Both the position numbers and the translations under genes were made by a program. Source: Thermoplasmata archaeon (GTDB taxonomy: Archaea; Thermoplasmatota; Thermoplasmata; Methanomassiliicoccales; Methanomethylophilaceae). Taken from it: DNA of 64,000 nt. Shown here piece after piece: positions 10,438 to 20,960 of this stretch; the first letter of the stretch is position 1, and every line of letters starts with the position of its first letter. The DNA lies in NCBI GenBank assembly GCA_015063135.1, contig SUTA01000009.1, forward strand, positions 25,869-89,868, given 5' to 3'. The notes beneath the pieces were generated by a model. It made no database searches. It was not told the origin of the DNA and was given only the letters and a program-made list of their open reading frames with translations.

Positions 10438-11955
10438 ATGGCTGCACCTATCATTTGGGATGACAAGAAGAAAGTCACTGAGAAGCGTGTGACCGTCGAC
10501 CCCATCACCCGTCTCGAGGGACACGGAAAGATCGAGATCTTCCTCGACGACAAGGGAGACGTCACCAACGCCTACTGGCAGGTCCCGGAGCTGAGAGGCT
10601 TCGAGAGATTCTGCATCGGAAGGAAAGTAACCGAGCTGAACCAGATCACCGCCAGGCTCTGCGGTGTGTGCCCCGGCGCGCACCACCTTGCCTCCACCAA
10701 GGCGATCGACGGATGCTACAACGCGAAGCCCACGCCGACCGCGTTCCTCCTGAGGGACACGTTCTACAACGCGCACTTCGTGCACAGCCACATCGCGCAC
10801 TTCTACGCACTGGCTGCACCCGACTTCGTCTGCGGCCCCGCTGCACCCGCGGCGGAGAGGAACGTCCTGGGAGTCGTCGCCCGCGTCGGCCTCGACCTCG
10901 GTGGCGCCGTCCTCAAGACCAGGGCCGAGGCCCAGAAGGTCCAGGCTATCATCGGCGGAAAGCCCACCCACCCCGTCATGGGAGTCCCCGGCGGAGTGAC
11001 CAAGGCCATCAGCAAGGAGGAGCAGAAGGAGATCATCGGCTACGCCGAGGGAATGGTCGAGTTCGCCAAGACCTCCCTGCAGGTCTTCAAGGACGTCGTC
11101 CTGGCCAACAAGGAGTACATGGACATCGTGCTGAACAAGGACCTGTACTACCACGAGACCTACCACATGGGACTCGTGAACGACAAGGGCCAGTTCGAGA
11201 TCCACGACGGAAAGGTCAAGGTCGTCAACCAGAAGGGCGAGCAGACCCACCTGTACGACCCCTACGACTACCTCGACAACATCGGAGAGGCGGTCGAGCC
11301 CTGGTCCTTCGAGAAGTTCCCCTACCTGAGGAACCCCGGCTGGAAGGACCTCGTCGACGGACCCGAGAGCGGAATCTACAGGGCCACCCCCCTGTCCAGG
11401 CTCAACGTCGCCAAGGAGATGCCCACCCCCATCGCTCAGGAAGCCTTCCTCGAGTACAAGGGCATCCTGAAGGACGCCGGTGTCGAGGGTCCCTGCCAGT
11501 TCACTCTGGCGACCCACTGGGCCAGGATCATCGAGCTGATCTGCTGCGCAGAGAAGTGCCTGATCGATGCCCAGAACCCCGACATCACCAACGGAGACAT
11601 CAAGCAGACCGACCTGATCCCCGGCGGACGCGGAGTCGGATGCGTCGAGGCCCCCAGGGGAACCCTGACGCACGACTACACCTGCGACGAGAACGGAATC
11701 GTCACTGCTTGCAACATGGTCGTCGGAACCACCAACAACAACCCGCCGATCTGCATGGATGTCGCCAAGGTCGCGAAGGCCCTGATCCACAACTTCGAGG
11801 TCTCCCCCGGTCTGCTGAACATGGTCGAGATGGCGTTCAGGGCATACGACCCCTGCAACTCCTGCGCCACGCACAGCCTGCCCGGCCAGATGCCTCTGAC
11901 CGCTGTGATCAGGAACGCCGACGGATCCATCTACGACACCGTCACCCGCAACTGA
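10438..11955 (+). CDS. mvhA: F420-non-reducing hydrogenase large subunit
   Basis: RLCGVCPGAHHLAS and C-terminal DPCNSCATH NiFe ligands. Confidence 0.96.
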   Translation: MAAPIIWDDKKKVTEKRVTVDPITRLEGHGKIEIFLDDKGDVTNAYWQVPELRGFERFCIGRKVTELNQITARLCGVCPGAHHLASTKAIDGCYNAKPTPTAFLLRDTFYNAHFVHSHIAHFYALAAPDFVCGPAAPAAERNVLGVVARVGLDLGGAVLKTRAEAQKVQAIIGGKPTHPVMGVPGGVTKAISKEEQKEIIGYAEGMVEFAKTSLQVFKDVVLANKEYMDIVLNKDLYYHETYHMGLVNDKGQFEIHDGKVKVVNQKGEQTHLYDPYDYLDNIGEAVEPWSFEKFPYLRNPGWKDLVDGPESGIYRATPLSRLNVAKEMPTPIAQEAFLEYKGILKDAGVEGPCQFTLATHWARIIELICCAEKCLIDAQNPDITNGDIKQTDLIPGGRGVGCVEAPRGTLTHDYTCDENGIVTACNMVVGTTNNNPPICMDVAKVAKALIHNFEVSPGLLNMVEMAFRAYDPCNSCATHSLPGQMPLTAVIRNADGSIYDTVTRN

Positions 11956-11965
11956 TTCCTAAACC

Positions 11966-11984
11966 GAGGGGGGCCTCCCCCCTC
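11966..11984 (+). terminator. Hairpin downstream of mvhA
   Basis: gagggggg-cct-cccccctc followed by T-rich sequence. Confidence 0.6.
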
Positions 11985-12024
11985 CCATTTACAGTTTTTA
12001 TAACAATATCCTGATTGCCACATC

Positions 12025-12540
12025 ATGGATTTCATCGAGCTCGCCGAGAAGCGCTACTCAGTCAGGAAGTACCAGGACAGGCAGGTCTCCAAGGACGACC
12101 TGGACAGGGTCATCAGGGCCGCCATGCTGGCACCCACCGGGAAGAACAACCAGCCCTTCAGGATCTACGTCCTGCAGTCGAAGGAGGCCGTCGCGAAGAT
12201 GGCGGGGCTCTCCCCCTGCGTGTTCGGGGCGCCCACCGTGCTGCTCTTCGCATACAGCAGGACGGAAGAATGGGAGAACCCCCTCGAGGAGGGCGTTCAC
12301 TCCGGCGACCAGGATGTCTCCATCGTCGCCACCCACGCAATGATGGAGGCTGCGGACATCGGCCTCGGGACCTGCTGGTGCAACTACTTCCCCAACTCCG
12401 AGGCGGAGAAGGTGTTCGGCCTCCCGCAGAACGAGCGCGTGGTGCTGTTCATGCCGATAGGCTACCCCGCCGAGGATTCCGCGCCCTCTGCGATGCATTC
12501 GGCCAGCAGGCCCGTGGAGGAAGTAGTGAAGTACCTGCGA
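12025..12540 (+). CDS. Nitroreductase family protein
   Basis: MDFIELAEKRYSVRKYQDRQVSKDDLDRVIRAAMLAPTGKNNQPF. Natural end ...EEVVKYL + CGA (12538-12540). Confidence 0.85.
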
Positions 12541-12541
12541 A

Positions 12542-13342
12542 TCGGGAGTACTTCGCCCTGCGCTTGGGGTCGTCCTTGAACCTGGAGTAATCCTTCCCGT
12601 CGACCATCAGGTCAGCCCTCCTGCCCAGGTCTATCCCGTCCAGGAGATAGATGCGGGCATCGTCCAGGTCGAGCCATCCGCTGTTCAGGATCGGCCCCAG
12701 GAGGTCCTCGTCTATGACGTTGACGGGGGACCCTCCCAGCATCCTGTTGAACGCTGGAACCACCAGGAACGATTCCGGGAGCCTGGCGTATCTGTCGGAG
12801 CTCCCGACGCTGAACCTGCCGCGGAACCAGCACGGCTCCGTGGTGCGGCGCCCGACGCCGTCCTTGAACATGACGGCGGGATGGTTGTGGGCCATCACGA
12901 GGGTCCCACAGGCCATGACCTCGTCCGACGGCCACGTATGGCCGTGGACGAATCCCACGCCGTCCCTCACCAGCCCCGTCGCGGGCCTTATCCTGACCCT
13001 CCCGGGCAGAAACTCCTCTATCTGGGTATCGTGGTTCCCGCGGACCACGGAGACCTCCGTGAAGCGCTCCAGGAGCGCTTCGAAGAAGTCCGGGATCTCC
13101 GCGAACTCCTGCTTAGTGGAACCAGGGACGGAGTCCTTCACGTCCCCTATGACGATCAGCTTGTCTATGTCCTCGTCTGCGGACGAGATTATTGAATCCA
13201 GCATGTCGCTGGTGCGCGAGACCAGGTGGAAGCCCTTGGCCCTCAGATGCGATTCTACGCCTATGTGCAGGTCACCTATGACCAGGCTCCTGCCGGCCCT
13301 GAGGGCCGGTACGCCGTGGACGGGCTGCAGGTCCATGCTCAC
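12542..13342 (-). CDS. Metallophosphoesterase (DNA ligase-associated/YfcE-like)
   Basis: VIGDLHIGVESH...VIGDVKDSVPG...VRGNHD...HGHTWPS. Ends at CGA 12542-12544, one base from the convergent nitroreductase stop. Confidence 0.82.
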
Positions 13343-14703
13343 CTCAGGCCGTCCCTCAGGACGTGCGGGATCTCCTCGATGACGTCCGATGCGATCAGGC
13401 CGTAGGACTTGTCGGCGAAGGCCCTATCCCCCGCAGAGCCGCAGATGTACGCCGCCAGGCACGCCGCATCGAACTGGCACATGCCCTTGGAGAGCAGGGC
13501 CGCGGCGCATCCTGCGAGGACGTCGCCGGTCCCGCCGCAGGTCATGCCGGCATTGCCGGTGCGGTTGACCCTGGTACGGGAGCCGTCTGATATCCTGTCC
13601 TCCTTCCCCTTGAGAAGGACCGCGCCGTAGCGCCCGGCGACGGCCTCCAAGGGGCCCTCGAGGGCCTTGAACTCGCCCGCGTGGGGCGTCAGAATGGCAT
13701 TCGGAAGCTCCATGGATGCCGCGACCGCTATGGCGTCCGCATCGATCACCATAGGCTTCCTGCATCTGGAGATGAACTGCCTGACGGCCTCCAGGGTATC
13801 GACGGCCGAACCCAGGCCGGGACCGACGAGCACCGCGTCGTACCTCTCCGAGAGCTCCAGGAGCATGTCCACGGATTCAGCGGTGAGGCGGGTACCCGGG
13901 AGCATCGTCCCCGTGATCTCGGGGCAGGCGGACGCCGCTATGGAGAAAGCGCTCTGAGGGCAGCAGAGGTGGACCAGGTCCGCCCCTGCGCGCATGGCCG
14001 CCCTGCAGGCCAGCGCCGGAGCGCCGAAGTACGGCCCTCCGCAGATGGCCAGCAGCCTGCCGTTGGCGCCCTTGTGGCTGCCGCTGTCGGGCACGGGGTA
14101 CCTGAGCATGTCGCCCGGACCGACGGCCCTCCAGGCATCCTCCGGGATGCCTATGCCGGCGACGATGACCCTGTAGGGAGCGCCCTCCATGCCCTCCTTC
14201 CTGTCGTGGAACGTCACGACCTCCCCGGGCTCTATGGCCGCGGTTGTGCCGAACCCCGAGGGCACGTCGAGCGACACGATCGGCTTCCCGCAGGAGTTAG
14301 CATCATTGATGAACGTGAGGTACGGGTCCTTGACCTCGCCCGAGATCCCGGTTCCGAGGGCGCAGTCGACGATCACATCGCCTCTGGAGAGGACCTCTTT
14401 GGAGTATTGGACAATATCGCACTCCAGAACTGAATAATAATCGCGGGCCGCGTCGGTCCTGATGTTGGATGCTTTCTTCAGAAGGGCCACGGTGCACCTG
14501 GACGGGTCCAGCTTTAGGGCCGCGGCGAATCCATCGCCGCCGTTGTTGCCGGTTCCGCACACGAAAACGTAGGACTTCCCGGGATAATTCTCCTCCAGGA
14601 ACGCCGCGACGGCGGCGCCTGCATTGCCCATGAGCTCCTTCACGGAGACCCCGAGGGCCTCGGAATTGGCGTCCAGGACCCTGGATTCCAGGGGCGTGAT
14701 CAT
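13339..14703 (-). CDS. nnr: Bifunctional NAD(P)H-hydrate epimerase/dehydratase
   Basis: YjeF_N and carbohydrate kinase-like domains: GTGNNGGDGFAAA, GNAGMTCGGTGDVLAG. Confidence 0.92.
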   Translation of the reverse strand: MITPLESRVLDANSEALGVSVKELMGNAGAAVAAFLEENYPGKSYVFVCGTGNNGGDGFAAALKLDPSRCTVALLKKASNIRTDAARDYYSVLECDIVQYSKEVLSRGDVIVDCALGTGISGEVKDPYLTFINDANSCGKPIVSLDVPSGFGTTAAIEPGEVVTFHDRKEGMEGAPYRVIVAGIGIPEDAWRAVGPGDMLRYPVPDSGSHKGANGRLLAICGGPYFGAPALACRAAMRAGADLVHLCCPQSAFSIAASACPEITGTMLPGTRLTAESVDMLLELSERYDAVLVGPGLGSAVDTLEAVRQFISRCRKPMVIDADAIAVAASMELPNAILTPHAGEFKALEGPLEAVAGRYGAVLLKGKEDRISDGSRTRVNRTGNAGMTCGGTGDVLAGCAAALLSKGMCQFDAACLAAYICGSAGDRAFADKSYGLIASDVIEEIPHVLRDGLR

Positions 14704-14707
14704 GCTA

Positions 14708-15004
14708 TCACTTCTTGGAGTTCTCGACCAGGATCTTGCCGATCTCCCTGAGGAGCTCGGTCTTCTGGAGCTTGCCCCTCTCGACGCGGACACATCCGTG
14801 GCGGGCGCGGTGGGTCTTGGGATAGGACATGTTCTCCAGGACCTCGTACTCCAGGTCGAGGATCGTGGCGCCCTTAGCTATGATATCCAGGTCGGGGTCC
14901 TTCACGCAGAGCTCCTTGGAGAGCCTCCTGCCTTCGGCCCTCGTGCGGCCGCTGTCGAAATACTCGGGCCACAGGGTTATCGCTACATCCGGGTCGTATG
15001 CCAT
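14708..15004 (-). CDS. srp19: Signal recognition particle 19 kDa protein
   Basis: ITLWPEYFDSGRTRAEGRRLSKELCVKDPDLDII. Confidence 0.9.
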   Translation of the reverse strand: MAYDPDVAITLWPEYFDSGRTRAEGRRLSKELCVKDPDLDIIAKGATILDLEYEVLENMSYPKTHRARHGCVRVERGKLQKTELLREIGKILVENSKK

Positions 15005-15054
15005 GTTACCACCTAAAGGAGAGGTCATTATAATAATTTAGTAGAAGGGGAAAG

Positions 15055-15069
15055 GCCCCCGGAGGGGCT
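15055..15069 (-). terminator. Hairpin downstream of S8e gene
   Basis: gcccc-tccg-ggggc followed by pyrimidine-rich tract on minus strand. Confidence 0.45.
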
Positions 15070-15094
15070 ATAGAAGTGGTTTGTGTCAATGTGA

Positions 15095-15475
15095 TTACTC
15101 GAGCAGGACTGCATTGATCGCCCCGTCCTGGCCGGGCCTGGACGTGACGATGGCGTCGCCGATCTCGGTGGAGATGGTCGCGCCCTTGTTCATGATGTTA
15201 CGCTGAACGTAGTTAGGGTCAGCGGGGTTCGTCTTGACGGTGAGGATCTTGACCTTCTTCACGGTGTTGGTCTTCTTGTCGACGACGTTTGCGTACTCTG
15301 CGCTGAGCATACCAACCTTGACACTGCCGCCGCGTCCGCGATACTGCTTGAGGGACTGCTCGCCGATCTTGGTGAACTGCTTCTCTCTGCCGATCTCGAA
15401 CTTGCGCTTGCCCTGTGCGGAGACGAGCCTGCCTCCGGTGGACTTCCTGTTGGATTCACCCTGCCAAAGTGCCAT
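15095..15475 (-). CDS. rps8e: 30S ribosomal protein S8e
   Basis: MALWQGESNRKSTGGRLVSAQGKRKFEIGRE; TAA stop. Confidence 0.95.
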   Translation of the reverse strand: MALWQGESNRKSTGGRLVSAQGKRKFEIGREKQFTKIGEQSLKQYRGRGGSVKVGMLSAEYANVVDKKTNTVKKVKILTVKTNPADPNYVQRNIMNKGATISTEIGDAIVTSRPGQDGAINAVLLE

Positions 15476-15566
15476 TGTAATCAACCCTCGAATTATGGTT
15501 CCCTATATAAGCATTAGCCCTGTCCACCCTTAATATAAGGGGGTAATGAAGGGGTTTTCGGCCGAT

Positions 15567-16211
15567 TCGGCTCCTTCCGGGGCCGATGAGCCGCACGTCG
15601 ACCTTGCCGTCGACGATGTCGATGACCGCGGCATAGCCGCTCATGGCGGGGCCGGGGTTCACGAACGTGGTGCCGCCGTAGGTCTTGACGCCGATGGCCT
15701 CGTGGATGTGCCCGGACATCGCGAGGATGGGGTGGTACTCGTCCACGATCCTCTTGACGGCGGGGCTCCCGACGCTCTGGCCGGACGGGATCTGGTCCAG
15801 GATGCCGTAGGACGGGACGTGGGTCATGAGGACCATGCCCTCCTTGGCGTTCGCCTTCAGGCCGTCGTAGAGCTCGTCCTCGGTGAGCTCGAAGGGGGAG
15901 TTGAATATGGTTATGTTGGATCCCCCGATGCCGCAGAAGCGGTAGCCGCCGATGTCGGCGCCCTTGCCGTGCATGTCCACGCACACCCCGGAGACCTTCT
16001 GGGGCATGTCGCGGGCATCGCAGTTCCCTGGCAGGCAGTACACCTTGGCCTTGATGCCGGAGATGATCTCCGCTGCCTCCTCCCCGGTGCCCATGTCGGT
16101 GACGTCGCCGAGGCATACGACGAACTCGGCGCCGCTCTTGGCGATCTCCGCGTTGATCCACTCGATAGCGGACTTCTTCTGGTGCAGATCCGTGAAGACA
16201 AGGAATCTCAT
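15567..16211 (-). CDS. Metallophosphoesterase
   Basis: MRFLVFTDLHQKKSAIEWI...CLGDVTDMG...LPGNCDARD...SGHIHEAIG. CGA at 15567-15569 and a second in-frame CGA at 15558-15560; standard ORF overruns into S8e. Confidence 0.8.
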
Positions 16212-16245
16212 AGAGCGCGAATCTGCTACCGCAGTATATAAATGG

Positions 16246-16734
16246 TCATGCTTCCGGAGGCTCTTCGAGCCTCTTGCAGGCCAGATTCGTGATGTATCCG
16301 ACCCCGAACATGATGCAAGCGCCCACGGCCACCGGCATCAGCAGGAAATCCCAGGCGGGGGCCGCCAGGGTGACCGTTATGAGGGCGGTGGCGCCGCCCG
16401 GCGGGTGCACTATGTCCAGGATGACCATCAGGAAGATCGATATGGCGACCGCCGCGGCGGCGGTGTACCAGAAGCTGCCTACCAGAATAGCCAGCGAGAG
16501 GCCGACGATTCCGGAGACGATGTGCCCTCCGATGACGTTCTGCACCCTGGCGGCGGGGCTTTTGGGCATGGCGAAGATGATGACCGCGGAGGCTCCGAAG
16601 GACGCCATGAACAGGGGCTCCCCGCACTCGAAGGCGATGTAGCAGATGATGGCTATCGCGACGGCGGAGCCGACGACGCGCACCAACTGGGGCTTCGTCA
16701 TCCTCTTCCCGAGCGTCTCCTTCCAATCCGCCAT
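16246..16734 (-). CDS. HPP family membrane protein
   Basis: FMASFGASAVIIFAMPKSPAARVQNVIGGH...HPPGGATALI; TGA stop. Confidence 0.85.
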   Translation of the reverse strand: MADWKETLGKRMTKPQLVRVVGSAVAIAIICYIAFECGEPLFMASFGASAVIIFAMPKSPAARVQNVIGGHIVSGIVGLSLAILVGSFWYTAAAAVAISIFLMVILDIVHPPGGATALITVTLAAPAWDFLLMPVAVGACIMFGVGYITNLACKRLEEPPEA

Positions 16735-16759
16735 GGTACCATCATAAGGATATGGGTGG

Positions 16760-16832
16760 TGGACCCGGCCGGGATTGAACCGGCGACCTTCGCCTTGTAA
16801 GGGCGACGTCATAACCACTAGACCACGGGTCC
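16760..16832 (-). tRNA. tRNA-Val (anticodon TAC)
   Basis: Cloverleaf: acceptor GGACCCG/CGGGTCC, anticodon loop CTTACAA, T-arm GGTTCAATCCC. Confidence 0.93.
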
Positions 16833-16905
16833 GCTGGGGCGAATAACGGCGGTTCGGTATTAAAGGGTAGGGGTATGGCTTATATCCCCACGGGCATGGC
16901 GGTGC

Positions 16906-17418
16906 ATGCTCACTTGCGCAGACGAGCCGGAGGTGACCGGGGAGGTCTGGAACCTCTACATGGGGTCGTTCACCGACCCGGAGAGGATACCCAGGGCCAA
17001 CCTCGACAGGGCCCTCTCGGCCGGGGGGTTCCTGCACGTTTTCCGCGACGAGGGCGAATTCATAGGCTTCGCGTACGGCTTCTCCAACTCGGGGATCGCG
17101 TTCCTGGTGTACCTCGCCACGGTGCCCGAGGTCCGCGGCAGGGGGTACGGGAAGGAGATACTGGCACTCCTGCGCTCCATGCACCCGGACGAGAGGATCT
17201 TCCTCGTGACGGAGATGTGCGACGAGTCCGCGGACGACTATGGGATGAGAGTCCGCAGGCAGGACTACTACCTCAGGAACGGCTGCTCCCGCACCGGCTG
17301 CACCGTGGTCACCGACGGGGTGGTGATGGACACGATGGCCGTCCAGGGGGAGCTCTCGGTCGATGAGATGTCCGAAGCCGTCAGGTACTACGAGGACGTC
17401 CACAACGGCAGGCTGCGA
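16906..17418 (+). CDS. GNAT family N-acetyltransferase
   Basis: ATVPEVRGRGYGKEILALL acetyl-CoA motif; ends ...VHNGRL + CGA (17416-17418). Confidence 0.78.
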
Positions 17419-17494
17419 GCGCTGGCCCATCGTCATTCCACGAAGTCGGTGGGCACTTTATCTATCGGGGATGCTATACAGTCCTGATCTTCCC

Positions 17495-18451
17495 ATGTGC
17501 GGATACGAACCCAAATTCACTGTATCTGCCGAGTGCATCAACCTCGTCGCAGACATCTCGGCCATGCTGGCCAAGATCGAGCCTAGCTCGATCTCCAGAG
17601 ACGTCAGGCTGAGGAAGATCAACAGGGTGAAGTCGATCCAATCCTCCCTCCAGATAGAGGCCAACTCGATGACCGTCGAGCAGGTGACCGCCATAATCGA
17701 CGGCAAGCGCGTCCTCGGGCCCCCGAGGGAGATCCTGGAGGTGCAGAACGCCATCCGCTCGTACGACATGATCCCTGAGCTGGACCCGTTCTCGGTCGAG
17801 GACCTCCTGAGGCTCCACGGCGCCATGATGGCGGGCCTGACCGACCAGGCGGGCATGTTCCGCAGCGTGGGAGTGAACGTGGTGAACTCGGCCACCGGAG
17901 AGGTCATACACCACGCTCCGCACCCCGACTTCGTGCCCAGGTTCATCGGGGAGCTCCTGGAGTGGGCGGCGTCCTCAGAGCACCATCCCCTCATCGTGAG
18001 CTGCGTGTTCCACCACGAATTCGAGTTCATACACCCGTTCACCGACGGCAACGGCCGCACAGGGAGGCTCTGGCAGACGCTGATGCTCACGAGATGGAAC
18101 CCGGTCTTCGAATGGATCCCCGTGGAATCCGCAGTCAGGGACCGCAGGTACGACTACTACAGGGCGATAAGGGAGGCGACGGATGCGGATGACACCTGCG
18201 TCTTCATCGAGTTCATGCTGAGGGCCATCCGGGATGCCCTTGATGAGATGGCCAAAGCCCGCGGGGGGACGGAAGAAGCGGTTCTGGGCTTGATCGCGTC
18301 CGGATCCTACTCGAATGCGAGGGATGCGGCAGAGAGGCTTGGGGTGTCTGTGAAGACCGTGGAACGCTCCATTTCAGTACTCAAGGAGCAAGGCAGGATC
18401 GTCAGAGAAGGCTCGGACAAGAAAGGATCGTGGGTCATCGCCAAGGAGCGA
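17495..18451 (+). CDS. Fic family protein with C-terminal winged helix
   Basis: HPFTDGNGRTGRLW Fic motif; ends ...GSWVIAKE + CGA (18449-18451); standard ORF continues through a CPCK repeat. Confidence 0.88.
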
Positions 18452-18563
18452 TGTCCGTGTAAATGTCCGTGTAAATGTCCGTGTAAATGTCCAGCCATCG
18501 CTTGGAACGCCCGCATCGACTGACCCCGCACTATAAGAATGGGCATAGACCTATACCTTTGTC

Positions 18564-19712
18564 ATGGACAGGAAGGTCAAGGGCATAGCGATATCGGCAG
18601 TCGCAGCTTTGATCCTGATAGCGGCGATCCTCGCCCTCATCCCCCGCGGTTCCGATGAGCCCACCGTCATAAAGGCCCAAGTCACCGGGTTGGATGCCTT
18701 CGATAACTTTGTCCTGGACGTCACGGAGGAGCAGCTCCACGGCATAGGGGCGGATGTGGGCCACGAGATGTACCTGGACGTCAACGGAGAGCGCATCATA
18801 GCGATACATTCCCATAACTGGAGCGGGGTGCCGCATGCCGCAGTCTTCCTCAACCACAGCCAATCCACGAACGAAATATCCCTCGGGATGTACAACGCAC
18901 ATCCATGAGGAGATCCAGCTCCATACCGGGGACGAGGTGGGCATCTCCTACAAGGGGCCCAACAAGTACTACGATTCCCTCGACAAGTACCTGAGGCCTT
19001 TCTCAGGCAATGCCGACGACTATGACGACGAGGAGACTTTCGCCAACTTCCGCATGCTCACCGGAGGCTCCCTCAGGGACGATCTGATAACCGCTCGGCG
19101 TCCCCGTGGACGACCAAGGACGAGCGCGTGTTCTCCGTCAACAGGCTATGCGGCGAGGCGGGGATCGAATCCATGCTCATACTCGACATCGGCCAGGAGG
19201 ACCTTGCAGAGGCGGCCCTCCCGTACAAGGACCTCTACTGCTACGGGCTGCTCGAATCCGGACGCGTCCAGGCCAGCAAGCTCCATCCCGCCGTGCTCAA
19301 CGACACCGAGGACATCGGGGAGTTCTTCGAGATGCTGAATAAAGCCGAGGGCAAGGTGGACATCGCATGCAAGTACGGGAAGGACCGCACTGGCACCTAC
19401 TGCGCGATGCTGCAGGCCCTCGCAGGGGCCTCGTACCAGGAGATCTGCGACGAGTTCATGAGGTCCATGACCAACTATTACGGCATCGAGAAGGGGACCG
19501 CCGAGTACAAGGCGGTGGAGAGCATATACATCTGCCCGCTGCTGTACTCGATCCAGCACCCCGAGATCATAGGCAATTACCACAAGGTCGACTGGGACAG
19601 CATCGAGTACAAGCCGTTCGATCCGCACGATGCGGTGTACAGCTTCCTCACGTCATACGCGGGCATAGACCCCGGGCTGATCGACGAGGTCATAGAGAAG
19701 ATCACGGCGCGA
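18564..19712 (+). pseudogene. Secreted tyrosine-phosphatase-like protein, two compensating frameshifts
   Basis: 18564-18908 frame (signal anchor), then +1 frame (IHEEIQLHTGDEVGISYKG...), then original frame (VFSVNRLCGEAGIES...CKYGKDRTGTYC). CGA at 19710-19712 after ...EKITA. Confidence 0.6.
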
Positions 19713-19782
19713 GGGCGCCTAGCACAGCGATAGTGGACAGCGATCCCGTCCACCAATGGACAATCTGAGTGAAGATGAATGG

Positions 19783-19856
19783 TGGACAAGGCGAGATTCG
19801 AACTCGCGACCTCTACCTTGCGAAGGTAGCACGCTACCGGGCTGCGTCACTTGCCC
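19783..19856 (-). tRNA. tRNA-Ala (anticodon CGC)
   Basis: GGGCAAG/CTTGTCC acceptor including G3:U70 Ala identity pair; anticodon stem CTACC-TTCGCAA-GGTAG. Confidence 0.92.
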
Positions 19857-19946
19857 ATGGAAAATCCCGGCACGCCCAGTTAGAGACGACTCAGATAAAA
19901 ACCTATCTGATATGGAGCGGGCCGCCCATCCTCGGTCCCTCCGGCC

Positions 19947-20855
19947 TCATTCCGCCACGCACTCGGCGAAGATGTCCCTCAGCCTCTCGTTGGCCTCCCT
20001 TATGCGCAGGTCGTTGACGTCCACGTAGCACCTGAGCGTGGTGGACACGTCCGCGTGGCGCATCATGGCCTTGACCGTCTGGAGGTCGCACTCCGCATCG
20101 TAGTAGAGCAAGGTGGCGTACAGCCTCCTGAGCGAGTGGGTGGTCATCTTGAACCCGCACCTGCTGCCCAGATCGGAGACGACCTTGGACAGCTGGGTCG
20201 GGGGCATCTTGTGCAGGCGGCCGCGGTGGTCCCTCACCTGGATCAGGTAATCGTCCATTGAGACGCCCTGCTTCATGTCCGATGCCCTGTAGGCCGCTAT
20301 GGCATCGAGCACCGGCTTGTTCAGGTGCACGGAGGCCACCAGGCCCTCTTCCCCGTGGCCCTTCCCGTGGACCGTGAGCACCTCGCCCGAGATGTCCGCG
20401 TTGGTGATGGAGACGATCTCCGCCCTCCTGAGCCCCAGGAGGCCCCCCAGCAGCAGCACCAGCCTCTCCATCTCGTCGGACGACCTGTAGGCCGCCACGA
20501 ACTCCTCCTTGGTTATGAAGACGCGGTCGCGCACGTCCCTGTTGTACAGGATGTTCGCGTCCTTCACCGGGTCCTTGCCCGTGTGGTACTGTATCATGTT
20601 GGCCAGGCTGCGCAGGTAGGCGCGCTTCACCCCCTCCTTCAGCCTCAGGGCCTCCCAGAGGTAGATGACCTCCCCCTGGCCTATGTACGCCGCCTTGGTG
20701 CTGAACCCGGCCGCGTCCAGGGCCGCCAGGCACTGGTAAACGTTGTTGCGGTGAGTCATCACCGTATTCGACTTCCTACCGTTCCTGCGGAGCTCGGCGA
20801 GCCACTCGTCGGTCTCCGTCAGGAGCGCGTCCTTGTCCCTGAACGATTGGATCAT
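19947..20855 (-). CDS. Tyrosine recombinase (Xer/integrase family)
   Basis: GLLGLRRAEIVSI...HSLRRLYATLLY...MMRHADVSTTLRCYV catalytic motifs. Confidence 0.88.
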   Translation of the reverse strand: MIQSFRDKDALLTETDEWLAELRRNGRKSNTVMTHRNNVYQCLAALDAAGFSTKAAYIGQGEVIYLWEALRLKEGVKRAYLRSLANMIQYHTGKDPVKDANILYNRDVRDRVFITKEEFVAAYRSSDEMERLVLLLGGLLGLRRAEIVSITNADISGEVLTVHGKGHGEEGLVASVHLNKPVLDAIAAYRASDMKQGVSMDDYLIQVRDHRGRLHKMPPTQLSKVVSDLGSRCGFKMTTHSLRRLYATLLYYDAECDLQTVKAMMRHADVSTTLRCYVDVNDLRIREANERLRDIFAECVAE

Positions 20856-20960
20856 GGGCGCTTCCAGCCCAAACCCACGTTAAAACCCCCCTGACCTACA
20901 ATTTTCGGGGGCAAGCCTATCCCAACCCATGTTATATAAGCACAGGGCGATACGGGGCGC

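Noticed and set aside
5783-11955. Long minus-strand ORFs (e.g. 9427-11874, 5747-7309)
   Set aside because: Low-complexity antisense frames opposite hdrA/mvh; a GC-rich codon-usage artefact.
19783-20855. Element integrated at tRNA-Ala next to a tyrosine recombinase
   Set aside because: The integrase lies on the 5' side of the tRNA and I could not find a duplicated tRNA 3' end; may be a resident Xer-like enzyme.
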